Positions 47,849 to 57,286 of a stretch of DNA of 64,000 bases are shown here, in pieces (position 1 is the stretch's first letter; every line of letters begins with the position of its first letter). The DNA lies in the NCBI RefSeq assembly GCF_000182645.1, contig NZ_ACQA01000001.1, positions 2,422,001 through 2,486,000 of the forward strand, written 5' to 3'. A program made the translations under genes and the position numbers. Source of the DNA: Brucella intermedia LMG 3301. GTDB taxonomy: Bacteria; Pseudomonadota; Alphaproteobacteria; Rhizobiales; Rhizobiaceae. A model generated the notes under the pieces. The model was not told where the DNA came from and made no database searches. It saw only the letters and a list, made by a program, of their open reading frames with translations.

Positions 47849-48358
47849 TCAATGATCCTTGCGGTCGTCTTTCCCGGGCAAGTTTTCGTTCGGCCTGGTG
47901 GTGTAATCCTCGGGATCGAGATCGATGATATGGTCCTGGCGCGGATTCTGGCCGGGGCGCTGCTGCCCGTAACCGGTCGAATAATGCGTGGAGGTGGCGA
48001 CGACCATGCGGCCGCGCATGAATTTTTCCCACATGAGATCCCGAATGAAGGGAACGAACAGCAGGATGCCGATGGCGCTGCTCACAAAGCCCGGCACGAT
48101 CAGCAGGATCGCCGCCAGAACCAGCATGGCGCCATGCACCACTTCACGGTCCGGGACGCGCCCGGCTGCCGTTTCGGTGCGAATACGCTGCAAAAGCCCG
48201 ATGCCCTGCACGCGCAGCAGAAAGAAACCCAGCATTGCGCTCAGAATGACAAGGCCCAGAGTCGCGAAAACGCCGATCTTGCTGCCGACAATGACGAAAC
48301 CGGCAATTTCGATGAAAGGCATCGCCAGCAGGATGAAAGGGGCGAAAGAGGAGGACAC
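47849..48358 (-). CDS. fxsA: FxsA family membrane protein
   Basis: A 169-aa inner-membrane protein. Hydrophobic helices at the N-terminus contain IEIAGFVIVGSKIG, typical of FxsA (E in the first helix), and a later helix pair has PGFVSSAIGILLFVP. E. coli FxsA overproduction affects F exclusion of phage T7; the normal role is unclear. The start is GTG 48358. The C-terminal tail is hydrophilic and variable. Confidence 0.9.
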   Translation of the reverse strand: MSSSFAPFILLAMPFIEIAGFVIVGSKIGVFATLGLVILSAMLGFFLLRVQGIGLLQRIRTETAAGRVPDREVVHGAMLVLAAILLIVPGFVSSAIGILLFVPFIRDLMWEKFMRGRMVVATSTHYSTGYGQQRPGQNPRQDHIIDLDPEDYTTRPNENLPGKDDRKDH

Positions 48359-48574
48359 GGAGGTACGACCTTTGTTGTTTGGTTCCGGGTTTCAGTCTAG
48401 CCTGAATTGTAACTTTTTGAGGTTCGGAACGAAATTGAAACTGTCTGTCATGCAATATCAAATAGGTACGCGTGATCGGGATTTGAATGATGACGTAAGC
48501 CGATCTATATGTATGGAATACAGACAGGGATAGGAAAGGCGCAACGCCGGTTCCTTCAATCAGCGGCAGGCGGC

Positions 48575-49270
48575 ATGGAATTTTTTGATTTTGGCACGAT
48601 ATTCTTCTTCATCGCAGCGGTGATCATCTTTCTCCAGCTGAGGAATGTTCTTGGCCGTCGTACCGGAAACGAAAAACCGCCCTTCGATCCGTATACGTCC
48701 GCGCGCAGTGCCGATGCTGCACCGGCAGGCAGCGAGACCGACAATGTCGTCTCCCTCCCGCGTAGGACGGGCGAAAAGGATTTCACCGCCATCGACAAGG
48801 CCGCTCCGGCCGGCACGCCCGTCAATGACGGCCTGCGCGCGATTTATGCCGCCGATCCATCGTTCGATCCGGCCAGCTTCGTGGATGGCGTGAAGATCGC
48901 CTATGAAATGATCGTGATGTCGTTTGCCGATGGCGATCGCAAGGTTCTGAAGAATCTGCTTTCCAAGGATGTCTATGAAGGGTTCGTTTCGGCCATCGAT
49001 GAACGCGAGGCCCGCGGCGAGAGCGTGCGTTCATCCTTCGTCGGCATAGACAAGGCGGAAATCACCGGCGCCGAGATGAAGGGATCGGAAGCGCATGTGA
49101 CGGTCAACATCGTCAGCCAGATGATTTCCTCTACTTATGACAAGGACGGCAAGCTGATCGACGGCGATCCGGAAAACGTCCTCGAAATCAAGGACCTCTG
49201 GACCTTTGCCCGCGATACGCGGTCGCGCGATCCGAACTGGAAGCTTGTCGCGACCGAAGCGGAAGATTAA
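48575..49270 (+). CDS. Tim44-domain protein (TimA-like)
   Basis: A 231-aa protein with one N-terminal membrane helix (FGTIFFFIAAVIIFLQL) followed by a variable linker and a C-terminal Tim44-like domain with SFVDGVKIAYEMIVMSFADGDRKVLKNLLSKDVYEGF. Bacterial Tim44-domain proteins are thought to act at the membrane in protein sorting or assembly. ATG 48575 gives the helix a proper start. It is divergent from fxsA and followed by a terminator. Confidence 0.88.
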   Translation: MEFFDFGTIFFFIAAVIIFLQLRNVLGRRTGNEKPPFDPYTSARSADAAPAGSETDNVVSLPRRTGEKDFTAIDKAAPAGTPVNDGLRAIYAADPSFDPASFVDGVKIAYEMIVMSFADGDRKVLKNLLSKDVYEGFVSAIDEREARGESVRSSFVGIDKAEITGAEMKGSEAHVTVNIVSQMISSTYDKDGKLIDGDPENVLEIKDLWTFARDTRSRDPNWKLVATEAED

Positions 49271-49287
49271 GAAAAAGCTTGTGAATC

Positions 49288-49317
49288 GGGCCGCTGACCC
49301 AACGCAGCGGCCTTTTT
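49288..49317 (+). terminator. Rho-independent terminator after the Tim44-domain gene
   Basis: GGCCGCTG pairs with CAGCGGCC around an 8-nt loop and is followed by TTTTT, 20 bp after the stop. Confidence 0.88.
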
Positions 49318-49344
49318 GTTTATGCATGATAGACGGATACGGCG

Positions 49345-50442
49345 ATGAACGGCTTGGCGAGGATTTTGCGCCCGGTGGCTTTTTCCGATTGTCCGGGCTG
49401 GAACCGGGACGATCAGTCCGCCGCATTTGCTGCATTTCGCCGTTCAGCCGACCATGCTGCCCGCCAGACCTACAAAAGCGGCAGTCTCGGCATTGGTTTC
49501 GAAGCGCTGCAGCCGGTCTTTGCCGCTGCGCGCAGCCTCGATAATCCGGGCATGGAGGAAGCGCGTGCTTTCTTCGAACGGAATTTTCTCCCCTGCCGCA
49601 TCGTGCCCGATACGGAAAAGGGCTTTGTAACCGCATTCTATGAGCCGGAGATCGAAGCCTCGCTTCACGCCGACGACCGTTTCAAGGTGCCGTTCCTGCG
49701 CCAGCCCGACGACCTCGTGAAGGTGACGGACGAGAATCGCCCACAGGGTTTCGATCCGTCCTTTGCCTTTGCGCGCCGGACGGAAAACGGTCTGGTGGAA
49801 TATGACGACCGCCGGGCGATCGAGCGGGGCAGTCTTTCCGGGCGCGGACTGGAAATCGCTTTCGTCGCCGACCGGGTCGATGCGTTTTTCGCGCATGTGC
49901 AGGGTGCAGCGCGTCTGAAACTGCGCGATGGCCGAGTGCTGCGCATCGCCTATGCGGCCAAGACCGGCCATCCGTTCACCGGGATTGGCCGTATTCTGGT
50001 CGCCGATGGCGAAATCCCGGCGTCTGAAATTTCGATGCAGGCGATCCGCCGCTGGCTGGCTGAACATCCCGACAGGGCCGATGATCTCATCTGGCAGAAC
50101 CGGTCCTATATCTTCTTCCGCGAAGCGCCGGTCGAGGATCCGGATGCCGGTCCGGTTGCCGCCGCAAAAGTTCCGCTCACCGCCGGGCGTTCGCTTGCCG
50201 TCGACAGATTGCTGCACACATTCGGGACGCCGATCCACGTCAGCGCGCCCACTGTCACCGTCTTTGACGGCGAGCCTTTTGCGCGGCTGATGATCGCGCA
50301 GGACACCGGCACGGCTATCGTCGGCCCTGCCCGGGGTGATCTCTTCGCCGGTTCGGGCGATGCGGCGGGCGAGATCGCCGGCGGCGTGAAGAACGATGCC
50401 GAGTTTTATGCGCTGGTGCCGCGCACCCTTCTGGGGGCTTGA
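49345..50442 (+). CDS. mltA: Membrane-bound lytic transglycosylase A (MltA) family protein
   Basis: MltA cleaves the MurNAc-GlcNAc bond in peptidoglycan. The 365-aa protein has the MltA core GFVTAFYEPEIEAS and the C-terminal 3D domain with RLMIAQDTGTAIVG and GDLFAGSGDAAGE, including catalytic Asp. No signal peptide or lipobox is visible from ATG 49345, and a stop and terminator prevent a longer frame. It leads an mltA-smr-xre unit. Confidence 0.9.
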   Translation: MNGLARILRPVAFSDCPGWNRDDQSAAFAAFRRSADHAARQTYKSGSLGIGFEALQPVFAAARSLDNPGMEEARAFFERNFLPCRIVPDTEKGFVTAFYEPEIEASLHADDRFKVPFLRQPDDLVKVTDENRPQGFDPSFAFARRTENGLVEYDDRRAIERGSLSGRGLEIAFVADRVDAFFAHVQGAARLKLRDGRVLRIAYAAKTGHPFTGIGRILVADGEIPASEISMQAIRRWLAEHPDRADDLIWQNRSYIFFREAPVEDPDAGPVAAAKVPLTAGRSLAVDRLLHTFGTPIHVSAPTVTVFDGEPFARLMIAQDTGTAIVGPARGDLFAGSGDAAGEIAGGVKNDAEFYALVPRTLLGA

Positions 50443-50447
50443 ACGGG

Positions 50448-51062
50448 ATGGCGCGCGCGACCGACAAGCCGGAAAAGGACTATCTGCGGCCCGAAGACCG
50501 CATCTTATGGGAAATGGTCGCGAAAACCGCAAAGCCGCTGGTAAAGCCGAAGGCGGAACCGGACGAGCTTCCCGATTTCAAGACATTGATGGCGGAAGAA
50601 GAAAAGCGCCCGGCAAAGGCGAAGGTCCAGCCTGCGGCAGAGGCGGGCAAGCCGAAGAAGGGGCTCTCGGCGCTCAGCGAAATGCAGGTTCAGTCGCTCG
50701 ACAAGCCGACGCACCGAAAGCTTGCGAAGGGTCGCGTCGATATTGAAGCGCGCATCGACCTGCACGGTCTCACGCAGGGAGAAGCGCACGGCCTGCTCTA
50801 CGGATTTCTGGTCAGCGCCCATGCGCGCGGGCTGCGCCACGTCATGGTCATCACCGGCAAGGGCCGTTCATTCGGCAGCGAAGGCATTTTGCGGCAGGCG
50901 GTGCCGCACTGGTTCTCCACGCCGCTGTTCAGGCTTCTGGTCAGCGCCTATGAGGATGCGGCGCGTCACCATGGCGGGCATGGCGCCCTTTATGTAAGGC
51001 TTCGCCGCCAGACCCAGAACACGGCACAGCAGATATTGCCCGGAGGAAACAGGCCGCGATGA
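50448..51062 (+). CDS. Smr domain protein
   Basis: A 204-aa protein with a charged N-terminal part and a C-terminal Smr domain (IDLHGLTQGEAHGLL, VMVITGKGRSFGSEGIL, HGGHGALYVRLRR). Smr domains cleave or bind nucleic acids; a role in ribosome rescue or repair is possible by family. The start is ATG 50448; TTG 50439 would give a TTGA overlap with mltA. It overlaps the xre-type gene. Confidence 0.87.
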   Translation: MARATDKPEKDYLRPEDRILWEMVAKTAKPLVKPKAEPDELPDFKTLMAEEEKRPAKAKVQPAAEAGKPKKGLSALSEMQVQSLDKPTHRKLAKGRVDIEARIDLHGLTQGEAHGLLYGFLVSAHARGLRHVMVITGKGRSFGSEGILRQAVPHWFSTPLFRLLVSAYEDAARHHGGHGALYVRLRRQTQNTAQQILPGGNRPR

Positions 51063-51445
51063 CGCCATTTGGGATACGCCTGCGCGAGTTGCGGGAAGAG
51101 CGGGGGGTGACGCAGAAGGAAATGGCGGCGGCACTTCGCGTTTCACCGGCCTATCTGTCGGCGCTGGAACACGGACGGCGCGGCCAGCCGACCTGGGACC
51201 TGCTTCAGCGCATCATCACCTATTTCAACATCATCTGGGACGAGGCGGAAGAATTGCAGAACCTCGCCGCCGTGTCGCATCCGCGTGTGGTGATCGACAC
51301 GTCGGGCCTGTCGCCGCAGGCGACGGAGCTTGCCAATCTTCTGGCGCGCAATATCCGCATCATCGACCGCGAGACGATCAAACATCTGAGCGAGGAAATT
51401 GAAGCCGCTCGCAAACGCCGCCGGGGAAACAGACCGGCGGGTTGA
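51059..51445 (+). CDS. XRE family transcriptional regulator
   Basis: A 128-aa protein with an N-terminal helix-turn-helix (LRELREERGVTQKEMAAALRVSPAYLSALEHGRRG split as usual over helices 1-4) and a helical C-terminal part that ends in basic residues. It overlaps the Smr gene as ATGA. Targets are unknown; the mltA-smr neighbourhood suggests a constant, conserved role rather than phage control. Confidence 0.9.
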   Translation: MTPFGIRLRELREERGVTQKEMAAALRVSPAYLSALEHGRRGQPTWDLLQRIITYFNIIWDEAEELQNLAAVSHPRVVIDTSGLSPQATELANLLARNIRIIDRETIKHLSEEIEAARKRRRGNRPAG

Positions 51446-51457
51446 AAGCCTTGCCGG

Positions 51458-52144
51458 TCACTGCGGGTTGGACGGGCCGTATAATGTGTAGGATTTGGGA
51501 ACGCCCATGAACCATTCGGTCGAGAGCTTCGCGTTCGGCGCGTAACCCTGGAATTCCTTGAGCGTCAGGATCTGGATTTCGTCGAAATAGTCCCGGATAT
51601 GTTCTTCCGTCGGTTTTGACATGAAGCGCCAGGGTGAAATGCGCACCGCATGTCTGGCCACCGAGCGGGGGAGCCAATGCAATGCCGGGCAGAAGAAATG
51701 CGGCTCGATGGGAAACACGAAGGCCGGTGTCTGGATGAAGAAATAGTTGGAGACGCGCTGCACCTCCTTCACCAGATTGGCCCGCAGATGCAGCGGCACA
51801 TGCTCGATGACCGAGTTGCAAACGGCGACATCGAAGGACTTGTCCTCGAAAGGCAGGTGCTCGCCGTCATAAAGGACGACCTTCATATGCCCGAAATCAC
51901 CGCTGAAGGACCGCGCCTGGCCGTCATCGCGGATGTTGACCAGCGTTATGTCCCTTGGAACGTTGACGGCATCCTGCTTTTCCCAGAAATGGCGCGAGCC
52001 GCCCACGTCGCAAATCTTCAGCGAGGTGAAATCCGGCAGGGCCTCCCGGAAAAGCGCGCCGCGCTTGCGGCGAAAATATTCCGATGAAGAGTGGACGAGC
52101 CGGTCCCAGGCGGTTGATTTGACATTGCGTTCGACACGGCTCAT
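51458..52144 (-). CDS. Class I SAM-dependent methyltransferase
   Basis: A 228-aa protein with motif I as ICDVGGSRHFWE, and post-motifs MKVVLYDGEHLPFEDKSFD and VAVCNSVIEHVP, typical of methyltransferase 11/23 types. The ATG at 52144 has AAGAGAG upstream; ATG 52162 adds six residues. The substrate is unknown. It converges on the xre gene and is followed upstream by the DUF1402 gene. Confidence 0.88.
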   Translation of the reverse strand: MSRVERNVKSTAWDRLVHSSSEYFRRKRGALFREALPDFTSLKICDVGGSRHFWEKQDAVNVPRDITLVNIRDDGQARSFSGDFGHMKVVLYDGEHLPFEDKSFDVAVCNSVIEHVPLHLRANLVKEVQRVSNYFFIQTPAFVFPIEPHFFCPALHWLPRSVARHAVRISPWRFMSKPTEEHIRDYFDEIQILTLKEFQGYAPNAKLSTEWFMGVPKSYTLYGPSNPQ

Positions 52145-52268
52145 CTGCAGCTCTCTTCCCATCCCCGATAAATTGTAGGGATATACCTAGCTGGTTTCAT
52201 TTTTCCGGTCATCAGAAAACAAGGCTAGTTGTTAAAAGAGTGTATCGTCATCCTTTTATTAGGTTCAC

Positions 52269-53234
52269 TTAAAATAAACTGCGTAACTCGTCCAACTTGG
52301 AATTGACCAGCCAGCCATAGTAGTTTTCCTGCGGCAGCACGGGTTCCTGGCCGTCGGCCCTGCGTCTGGCGTTTTCACTGGCCAGCGCCCGCGCCCGGGC
52401 TTCCGCGCCGCCCGTATTGTAGAGCGTGGCGGTGAGGCCCGGATTCTTCGAAATGTCGAAATCGGCGATCTGCCGGTAGGAGTTGATCGACTGTTTCAGC
52501 GTTGCCGCGATGTAGGGCAGCGTCAGGTCGGGGTCCATGATCGTCTTGTAGACCACATTGCCGTCCTCGGCGTTGAGCTTGGGCAGGCCGGAAACGCGGT
52601 TCACCATGTCCGACATCTGCAAGGCCGTCAGCGGGTTGATCTGGCCGAGGCCGAATGTCTGGCCCGCATAGAAGGGCTGGAAGAACACCGCGCTGAAGCG
52701 GTTGTTGGGATAGGCGTTGCCGCCGACCGACTTGCCGCGGAAATTCTTGTTCCAGACGTTTTCACGGCAGGACCACAGCGAATAGCTGTCCTTGTGCTTC
52801 AGGCAGTCGGCAAATTCCGGGCGCTTGATGAACTGGCCGATGCTCTCGCCATTATAGCCGAAGCTGACGCCCTGGTTCACATAGGACATGGCCTTGACGT
52901 AATAGGTCTGCAGCCGGTCATAGACATCGACATTATAGGTATGCTCGCCGACGATCGCGCCGACGATATGGATCGGATCAATGCCATAGGCCGCTGCCGT
53001 GGAACGGATCTTGGAGCGCAGCGAGGCATCCTTTTTCAGCAGACTGTAGATCTTCTGATACTTCTTCTCGTAGGTCGTGCTCAGTTCGCGCGTGCGCTTG
53101 GCGGATGCGCCGGGGATCGGCGGCTGTTCCGCATTGCGGTTACCGGGAGGGACAAGTGTTGCCGCATGGGCGCTCTGGCTGGCTACGATAAAGGCGAGGC
53201 AAAGGCCCGCAATGCGGTTCAGTGATCTGGTCAT
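52269..53234 (-). CDS. DUF1402 family exported protein, lysozyme-like fold likely
   Basis: A 321-aa protein with a signal peptide (CLAFIVASQSAHA). It has GEHTYNVD with a possible catalytic Glu, and FGLGQINPLTALQMSD, which resembles the GLMQI part of Slt-type transglycosylases. I recognise DUF1402, found mainly in Rhizobiales. Peptidoglycan cleavage is inferred from these motifs. A hairpin just upstream separates it from hslU. Confidence 0.82.
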   Translation of the reverse strand: MTRSLNRIAGLCLAFIVASQSAHAATLVPPGNRNAEQPPIPGASAKRTRELSTTYEKKYQKIYSLLKKDASLRSKIRSTAAAYGIDPIHIVGAIVGEHTYNVDVYDRLQTYYVKAMSYVNQGVSFGYNGESIGQFIKRPEFADCLKHKDSYSLWSCRENVWNKNFRGKSVGGNAYPNNRFSAVFFQPFYAGQTFGLGQINPLTALQMSDMVNRVSGLPKLNAEDGNVVYKTIMDPDLTLPYIAATLKQSINSYRQIADFDISKNPGLTATLYNTGGAEARARALASENARRRADGQEPVLPQENYYGWLVNSKLDELRSLF

Positions 53235-53288
53235 TATGCGGAAACAGCCCCGATATGGTGAAGATCTGGTAAATTTGCCGGAAAATAG

Positions 53289-53318
53289 AAAACCCCCCGA
53301 TGCAAGTCGAGGGGTTTT
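53289..53318 (-). terminator. Terminator after hslU
   Basis: On the minus strand, a 12-bp stem with one mismatch closes on a 6-nt loop and ends in TTTT-C-TATTTT. It ends the hslV-DUF2585-hslU transcript. Confidence 0.82.
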
Positions 53319-53379
53319 TGCGCATTCCTTGACAAGTGGCCGGAAGCCGTGGCTTTCCGGTCACTTACAGGCGTCTTCG

Positions 53380-54684
53380 TCAGAGAATGAAGCGCGACAG
53401 ATCGGTATTCTTGGCAAGGCCGTCGATCTTGTCTTTGACATAGGCCGCGTCGATGGTGAAGACCGCGCCGGTCTTGTCTGGAGCGGCAAACGAGATTTCA
53501 TCCAGAACCCGTTCCATCACCGTCTGCAACCGGCGGGCGCCGATGTTTTCAACCGTTGCATTGAGGTCGACGGCGATGTCGGCCAAAGCATCGATTGCGT
53601 CGTCGGTAAAGGTGAGCTTCACCTCTTCCGTCTCCATCAGGGCGATATACTGCTTGATCAGGCTCGCTTCGGTTTCCGTCAGGATGCGGCGGAAGTCCTC
53701 GCGGGTCAGCGCGTTCAACTCCACGCGGATCGGCAGTCGGCCCTGCAATTCCGGCAGCAGGTCAGACGGCTTGGAAACGTGGAACGCACCGGATGCGATG
53801 AACAAGATATGATCTGTTTTCACCGGTCCGTATTTGGTCGCAACCGTCGTGCCTTCGACCAGCGGCAGGAGATCGCGCTGCACGCCTTCGCGTGAAACGC
53901 CCGCTCCCATGCCGCCTTCCCGCGAGGCGATCTTGTCGATCTCGTCGATGAACACGATGCCCTCGTCTTCGGTGACCCGAAGCGCTTCCTGCACGATCTG
54001 CTCCTGATCCAGAAGCTTGTCGGATTCATCGTTGATCAGGATCGCATAGGAATCCTTCACCGTGGTCTTGCGCGTCTTGGTGCGCCCGCCCATGGCCTTG
54101 CCCAGCATGTCGGAGAGGTTCATGACGCCGATATTGGCGCCGGGCATGCCCGGTATCTCGAAGCTCGGGCCGGAGCCGGTATCGGCGACCTCGATTTCGA
54201 TTTCCTTGTCGTCCAGCTCGTTATTGCGCAGCTTCTTGCGGAAGCTGTCGCGCGTCGCGGGGCTGGCGGTCTTGCCGACCAGCGCTTCCAGCACGCGTTC
54301 CTCGGCATTGAGATGCGCCTTGGCCTTCACATCCTCGCGGCGCTTTTCACGCACCAGCGTGATGGCAACCTCGACCAGATCGCGGATGATCTGCTCCACG
54401 TCGCGGCCGACATAGCCGACTTCGGTGAACTTGGTCGCTTCCACCTTGACGAAAGGTGCACCAGCGAGCCGGGCGAGACGGCGGGAAATCTCCGTCTTGC
54501 CGACGCCGGTCGGTCCGATCATCAGTATGTTCTTCGGCATGACCTCTTCGCGCATCTGGCCTTCGAGCTGCTGGCGGCGCCAGCGATTGCGCAGCGCAAT
54601 GGCGACGGCGCGCTTGGCGTCGTTCTGGCCGATAATGAAGCGGTCGAGTTCCGAGACGATTTCACGGGGGGAGAAGTTACTCAT
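53380..54684 (-). CDS. hslU: ATP-dependent protease ATPase subunit HslU
   Basis: HslU unfolds substrates for the HslV peptidase. The 434-aa AAA+ protein has Walker [10 protein letters not shown], the pore motif GYVGRDV, the I domain in the middle, Walker [10 protein letters not shown], and the C-terminal tail ending SRFIL that activates HslV. ATG 54684 ([10 protein letters not shown]) is the family start. It follows the DUF2585 gene by 2 nt. Confidence 0.97.
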   Translation of the reverse strand: MSNFSPREIVSELDRFIIGQNDAKRAVAIALRNRWRRQQLEGQMREEVMPKNILMIGPTGVGKTEISRRLARLAGAPFVKVEATKFTEVGYVGRDVEQIIRDLVEVAITLVREKRREDVKAKAHLNAEERVLEALVGKTASPATRDSFRKKLRNNELDDKEIEIEVADTGSGPSFEIPGMPGANIGVMNLSDMLGKAMGGRTKTRKTTVKDSYAILINDESDKLLDQEQIVQEALRVTEDEGIVFIDEIDKIASREGGMGAGVSREGVQRDLLPLVEGTTVATKYGPVKTDHILFIASGAFHVSKPSDLLPELQGRLPIRVELNALTREDFRRILTETEASLIKQYIALMETEEVKLTFTDDAIDALADIAVDLNATVENIGARRLQTVMERVLDEISFAAPDKTGAVFTIDAAYVKDKIDGLAKNTDLSRFIL

Positions 54685-54686
54685 GA

Positions 54687-55277
54687 TTATAACCCACTTT
54701 GCCACTGCTTGATGAACTCGAACGGATGCAGCAGCATGATCACGTTGAGCGTAAGGTTGTCGCGGATGACGATCAGCGCCAGAACTTCAAAGAACAGCGC
54801 GATGGCGACGGTTATTTTCGTTGGCAGTCTGGCTGCGAGCAGGAAGCCGATCAGGGCGGCAACCGTGTCGGAGACCGAATTCACGATGCTGTCGCCGAAA
54901 TAGTCCACCGAGGACGTATTGGCGCGATAGCGCTCGATAATGAAACTCGAGTTCTCGACCAGTTCCCACAGGGCTTCGATGCCCACCGCCGCTGCAAGCC
55001 TCAGGCCGAGCGGGGCTTTGGGGGCGATGATCGTGAACAGCCAGTAGAACAGGAAGCCATGGATGATGTGCGACAGCGTATACCAGTCGGATATATGCTG
55101 CGAGTTTTCGGACATCAGCGAACCGGACCATAATTTTATGGTCCCGCATTCGCACATGGCGATCCGCCCGTCGAGGTGAAGCCAGAAGGCCTGGACCGCG
55201 AGTATGGCGAGAACGATCAGGGCGCCGAGGCCCCAGCGTTGCGCACTCGGTTTCGAGGCCTGCGCGAGCGAGCTCAT
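54687..55277 (-). CDS. DUF2585 (UPF0314) membrane protein
   Basis: A 196-aa protein with about five hydrophobic helices and conserved patches [26 protein letters not shown] and [18 protein letters not shown]. No function is known to me. It lies between hslV and hslU, with an ATGA overlap to hslV and a 2-nt gap to hslU, so all three are translated from one message. Confidence 0.88.
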   Translation of the reverse strand: MSSLAQASKPSAQRWGLGALIVLAILAVQAFWLHLDGRIAMCECGTIKLWSGSLMSENSQHISDWYTLSHIIHGFLFYWLFTIIAPKAPLGLRLAAAVGIEALWELVENSSFIIERYRANTSSVDYFGDSIVNSVSDTVAALIGFLLAARLPTKITVAIALFFEVLALIVIRDNLTLNVIMLLHPFEFIKQWQSGL

Positions 55278-55828
55278 TCTGCGTCTAGGCTTTCCACGAT
55301 GACGTTGTGGTTGGTGTAGATGCAGATATCGGCTGCGATCTCCATCGCCTTGCGGGCGATTTCCTCGGCTGACTTGTCCGTATCGACGAGGGCGCGTGCG
55401 GCGGCGAGCGCATAATTGCCGCCCGAACCGATGGCCATCACGCCATGTTCGGGTTCAAGCACGTCGCCGGTGCCGGTCAGCGCCAGCGTCACCTTGCTGT
55501 CGGCGACCAGCATCATGGCTTCCAGCTTGCGCAGGTAACGGTCGGTGCGCCAGTCCTTGGCCAGTTCCACCGAAGCGCGCATGAGCTGGTCGGGATATTG
55601 CTCGAGCTTGGCTTCGAGCCTTTCCAGAAGGGTGAACGCGTCGGCGGTTGCGCCTGCAAAACCGGCAATCACATTGCCCTTGCCGATACGGCGAACCTTG
55701 CGCGCATTGCCCTTCATGACGGTATTGCCGAGCGAAACCTGTCCGTCACCGGCGATGACGACCTTGCCGCCCTTGCGAACGGTAACGATGGTCGTGCCGT
55801 AAATTGTCGTGGGATGATGTTCGATCAT
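55274..55828 (-). CDS. hslV: ATP-dependent protease subunit HslV
   Basis: HslV is the proteasome-like peptidase. The 184-aa protein has an 11-residue propeptide, after which Thr12 (TTIVTVRK) becomes the catalytic N-terminus, with [13 protein letters not shown] and [17 protein letters not shown] 55828 is the start. It is the first gene of the operon with DUF2585 and hslU. Confidence 0.96.
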   Translation of the reverse strand: MIEHHPTTIYGTTIVTVRKGGKVVIAGDGQVSLGNTVMKGNARKVRRIGKGNVIAGFAGATADAFTLLERLEAKLEQYPDQLMRASVELAKDWRTDRYLRKLEAMMLVADSKVTLALTGTGDVLEPEHGVMAIGSGGNYALAAARALVDTDKSAEEIARKAMEIAADICIYTNHNVIVESLDAE

Positions 55829-56162
55829 GGATGCTCCTTTGGCGGCACAGGCAATCCCGGAAGGCAATTGCAGATGCCCCTTGATCTAGAGCATTTCCTG
55901 TTCGCTTGAATCATCGGAAATGCTCTAACTGTTTTTAACGCGCATCCAGTTCCGAAAACCGCTTCGCACTTTTCGGGATGCGCTCTGTTGGGAAACAGGC
56001 TCCGTCAGCCATCGGCGGATGAATCGTGCTTCGGTGAGAATATTTAAGAACGTATCGATGAATTGCAAATGCCGAATTGCAGCTTGCCTGACCGGCAAAA
56101 GGAATTGGCAAAGTGGGCAAGCTGTTCTAGAACGCCTCCAAGCTATGTAATGAGGAAAGCTT
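55829..56162. other. 334-bp gap between hslV and hisB with a repeat, divergent promoter region
   Basis: It holds the promoters of the hslV and hisB operons and a dispersed repeat copy (55888-55986). I see no coding frame. Confidence 0.6.
55888..55986. repeat. Dispersed GAGCATTTCC repeat, palindromic copy 4
   Basis: AGAGCATTTCC (55888-55898) and GGAAATGCTCT (55916-55926) form an 11-bp perfect stem. A second half with TTCCGAAAACC, CTTCGCACTTTTCGG and GCGCTCT follows. Confidence 0.7.
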
Positions 56163-56771
56163 ATGACTGCTGAAAGCACCCGCAAGGCAAGTATCGAACG
56201 CTCCACGAAGGAAACGAGCATTGCCGTTTCCGTCGATCTGGACGGCGTCGGCAAGTTCGACATCACCACCGGTGTCGGCTTCTTCGATCATATGCTGGAG
56301 CAGCTTTCCCGACATTCGCTGATCGATATGCGCGTGATGGCCAAGGGCGACCTGCATATCGACGATCACCATACGGTGGAAGATACCGGCATCGCGCTCG
56401 GCCAGGCTATTGCCAAGGCGCTTGGCGAGCGTCGCGGTATCGTGCGCTATGCCTCGATGGACCTCGCCATGGACGATACGCTGACCGGCGCTGCCGTCGA
56501 CGTGTCGGGACGCGCCTTCCTGGTCTGGAACGTCAATTTCACGACCTCCAAGATCGGTGCATTCGACACCGAACTGGTGCGCGAGTTCTTCCAGGCTTTC
56601 GCGATGAACGCAGGCATCACGCTGCATATCAACAATCATTATGGTGCCAATAACCACCATATCGCGGAATCGATCTTCAAGGCCGTGGCCCGGGTTCTGC
56701 GCATGGCGCTCGAAACCGATCCGCGCCAGAAGGATGCAATTCCCTCCACAAAGGGTTCGCTGAAAGGGTAA
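56163..56771 (+). CDS. hisB: Imidazoleglycerol-phosphate dehydratase
   Basis: HisB dehydrates imidazole glycerol phosphate. The 202-aa protein has both manganese-binding repeats: [13 protein letters not shown] with [16 protein letters not shown], and [12 protein letters not shown]. It lacks the phosphatase domain, as usual in alphaproteobacteria. It starts the his cluster hisB-DUF2628-hisH-hisA-hisF-hisE. Confidence 0.97.
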   Translation: MTAESTRKASIERSTKETSIAVSVDLDGVGKFDITTGVGFFDHMLEQLSRHSLIDMRVMAKGDLHIDDHHTVEDTGIALGQAIAKALGERRGIVRYASMDLAMDDTLTGAAVDVSGRAFLVWNVNFTTSKIGAFDTELVREFFQAFAMNAGITLHINNHYGANNHHIAESIFKAVARVLRMALETDPRQKDAIPSTKGSLKG

Positions 56772-56774
56772 GCC

Positions 56775-57284
56775 ATGGCGCAATTCGTCGTTCTTGAACC
56801 GGAAGATACTCAAAATCTTGAGCAAGCCGTGTTCGTGCGCGATGGATTCCATGTATGGGCGCTGGTCCTCCCCTTTGTCTGGCTGCTGGCGCAGCGTCTG
56901 TGGTTCGAAGCCTTTGCCGTGGTGGGCGTCACGATCCTGCTCGGGCTCGTCGCGACCCATTTCGGTATCGAAGGCGCGGTGCCGGTTCTGACCTTGCTCA
57001 TGTCGCTCTTCGCCGCGCTGGAAGGCGCCAACTGGAAGATCGCCCGGCTGCGGCGGCGGGGTTTCGTCGAAAAGGCGGTCATCGATGCGTCCGATCTGGA
57101 AGAAGCGGAAATCCGCTATTTCTATCGCCTCCAAGATGCGGGCCAGCCGGCAGCGCCGCTTGCGGACCTTGCGGACAAGCCTGCCCCTCAGCCTGCCCCT
57201 CACTGGGCGCAGCAGCCTCCTCGTCCCGCCTATTCCTCATTTGGCTCGACCATCGGGTTTGTCGGCCATCGCGGAGAAAACTGA
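56775..57284 (+). CDS. DUF2628 membrane protein
   Basis: A 169-aa protein with two to three hydrophobic helices ([20 protein letters not shown] and a second set to about residue 75) and a Pro/Ala-rich tail. I recognise the DUF2628 pattern; no function known. It lies 3 nt after hisB and 2 nt before hisH, as in many Rhizobiales. Confidence 0.87.
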   Translation: MAQFVVLEPEDTQNLEQAVFVRDGFHVWALVLPFVWLLAQRLWFEAFAVVGVTILLGLVATHFGIEGAVPVLTLLMSLFAALEGANWKIARLRRRGFVEKAVIDASDLEEAEIRYFYRLQDAGQPAAPLADLADKPAPQPAPHWAQQPPRPAYSSFGSTIGFVGHRGEN

Positions 57285-57286
57285 AA

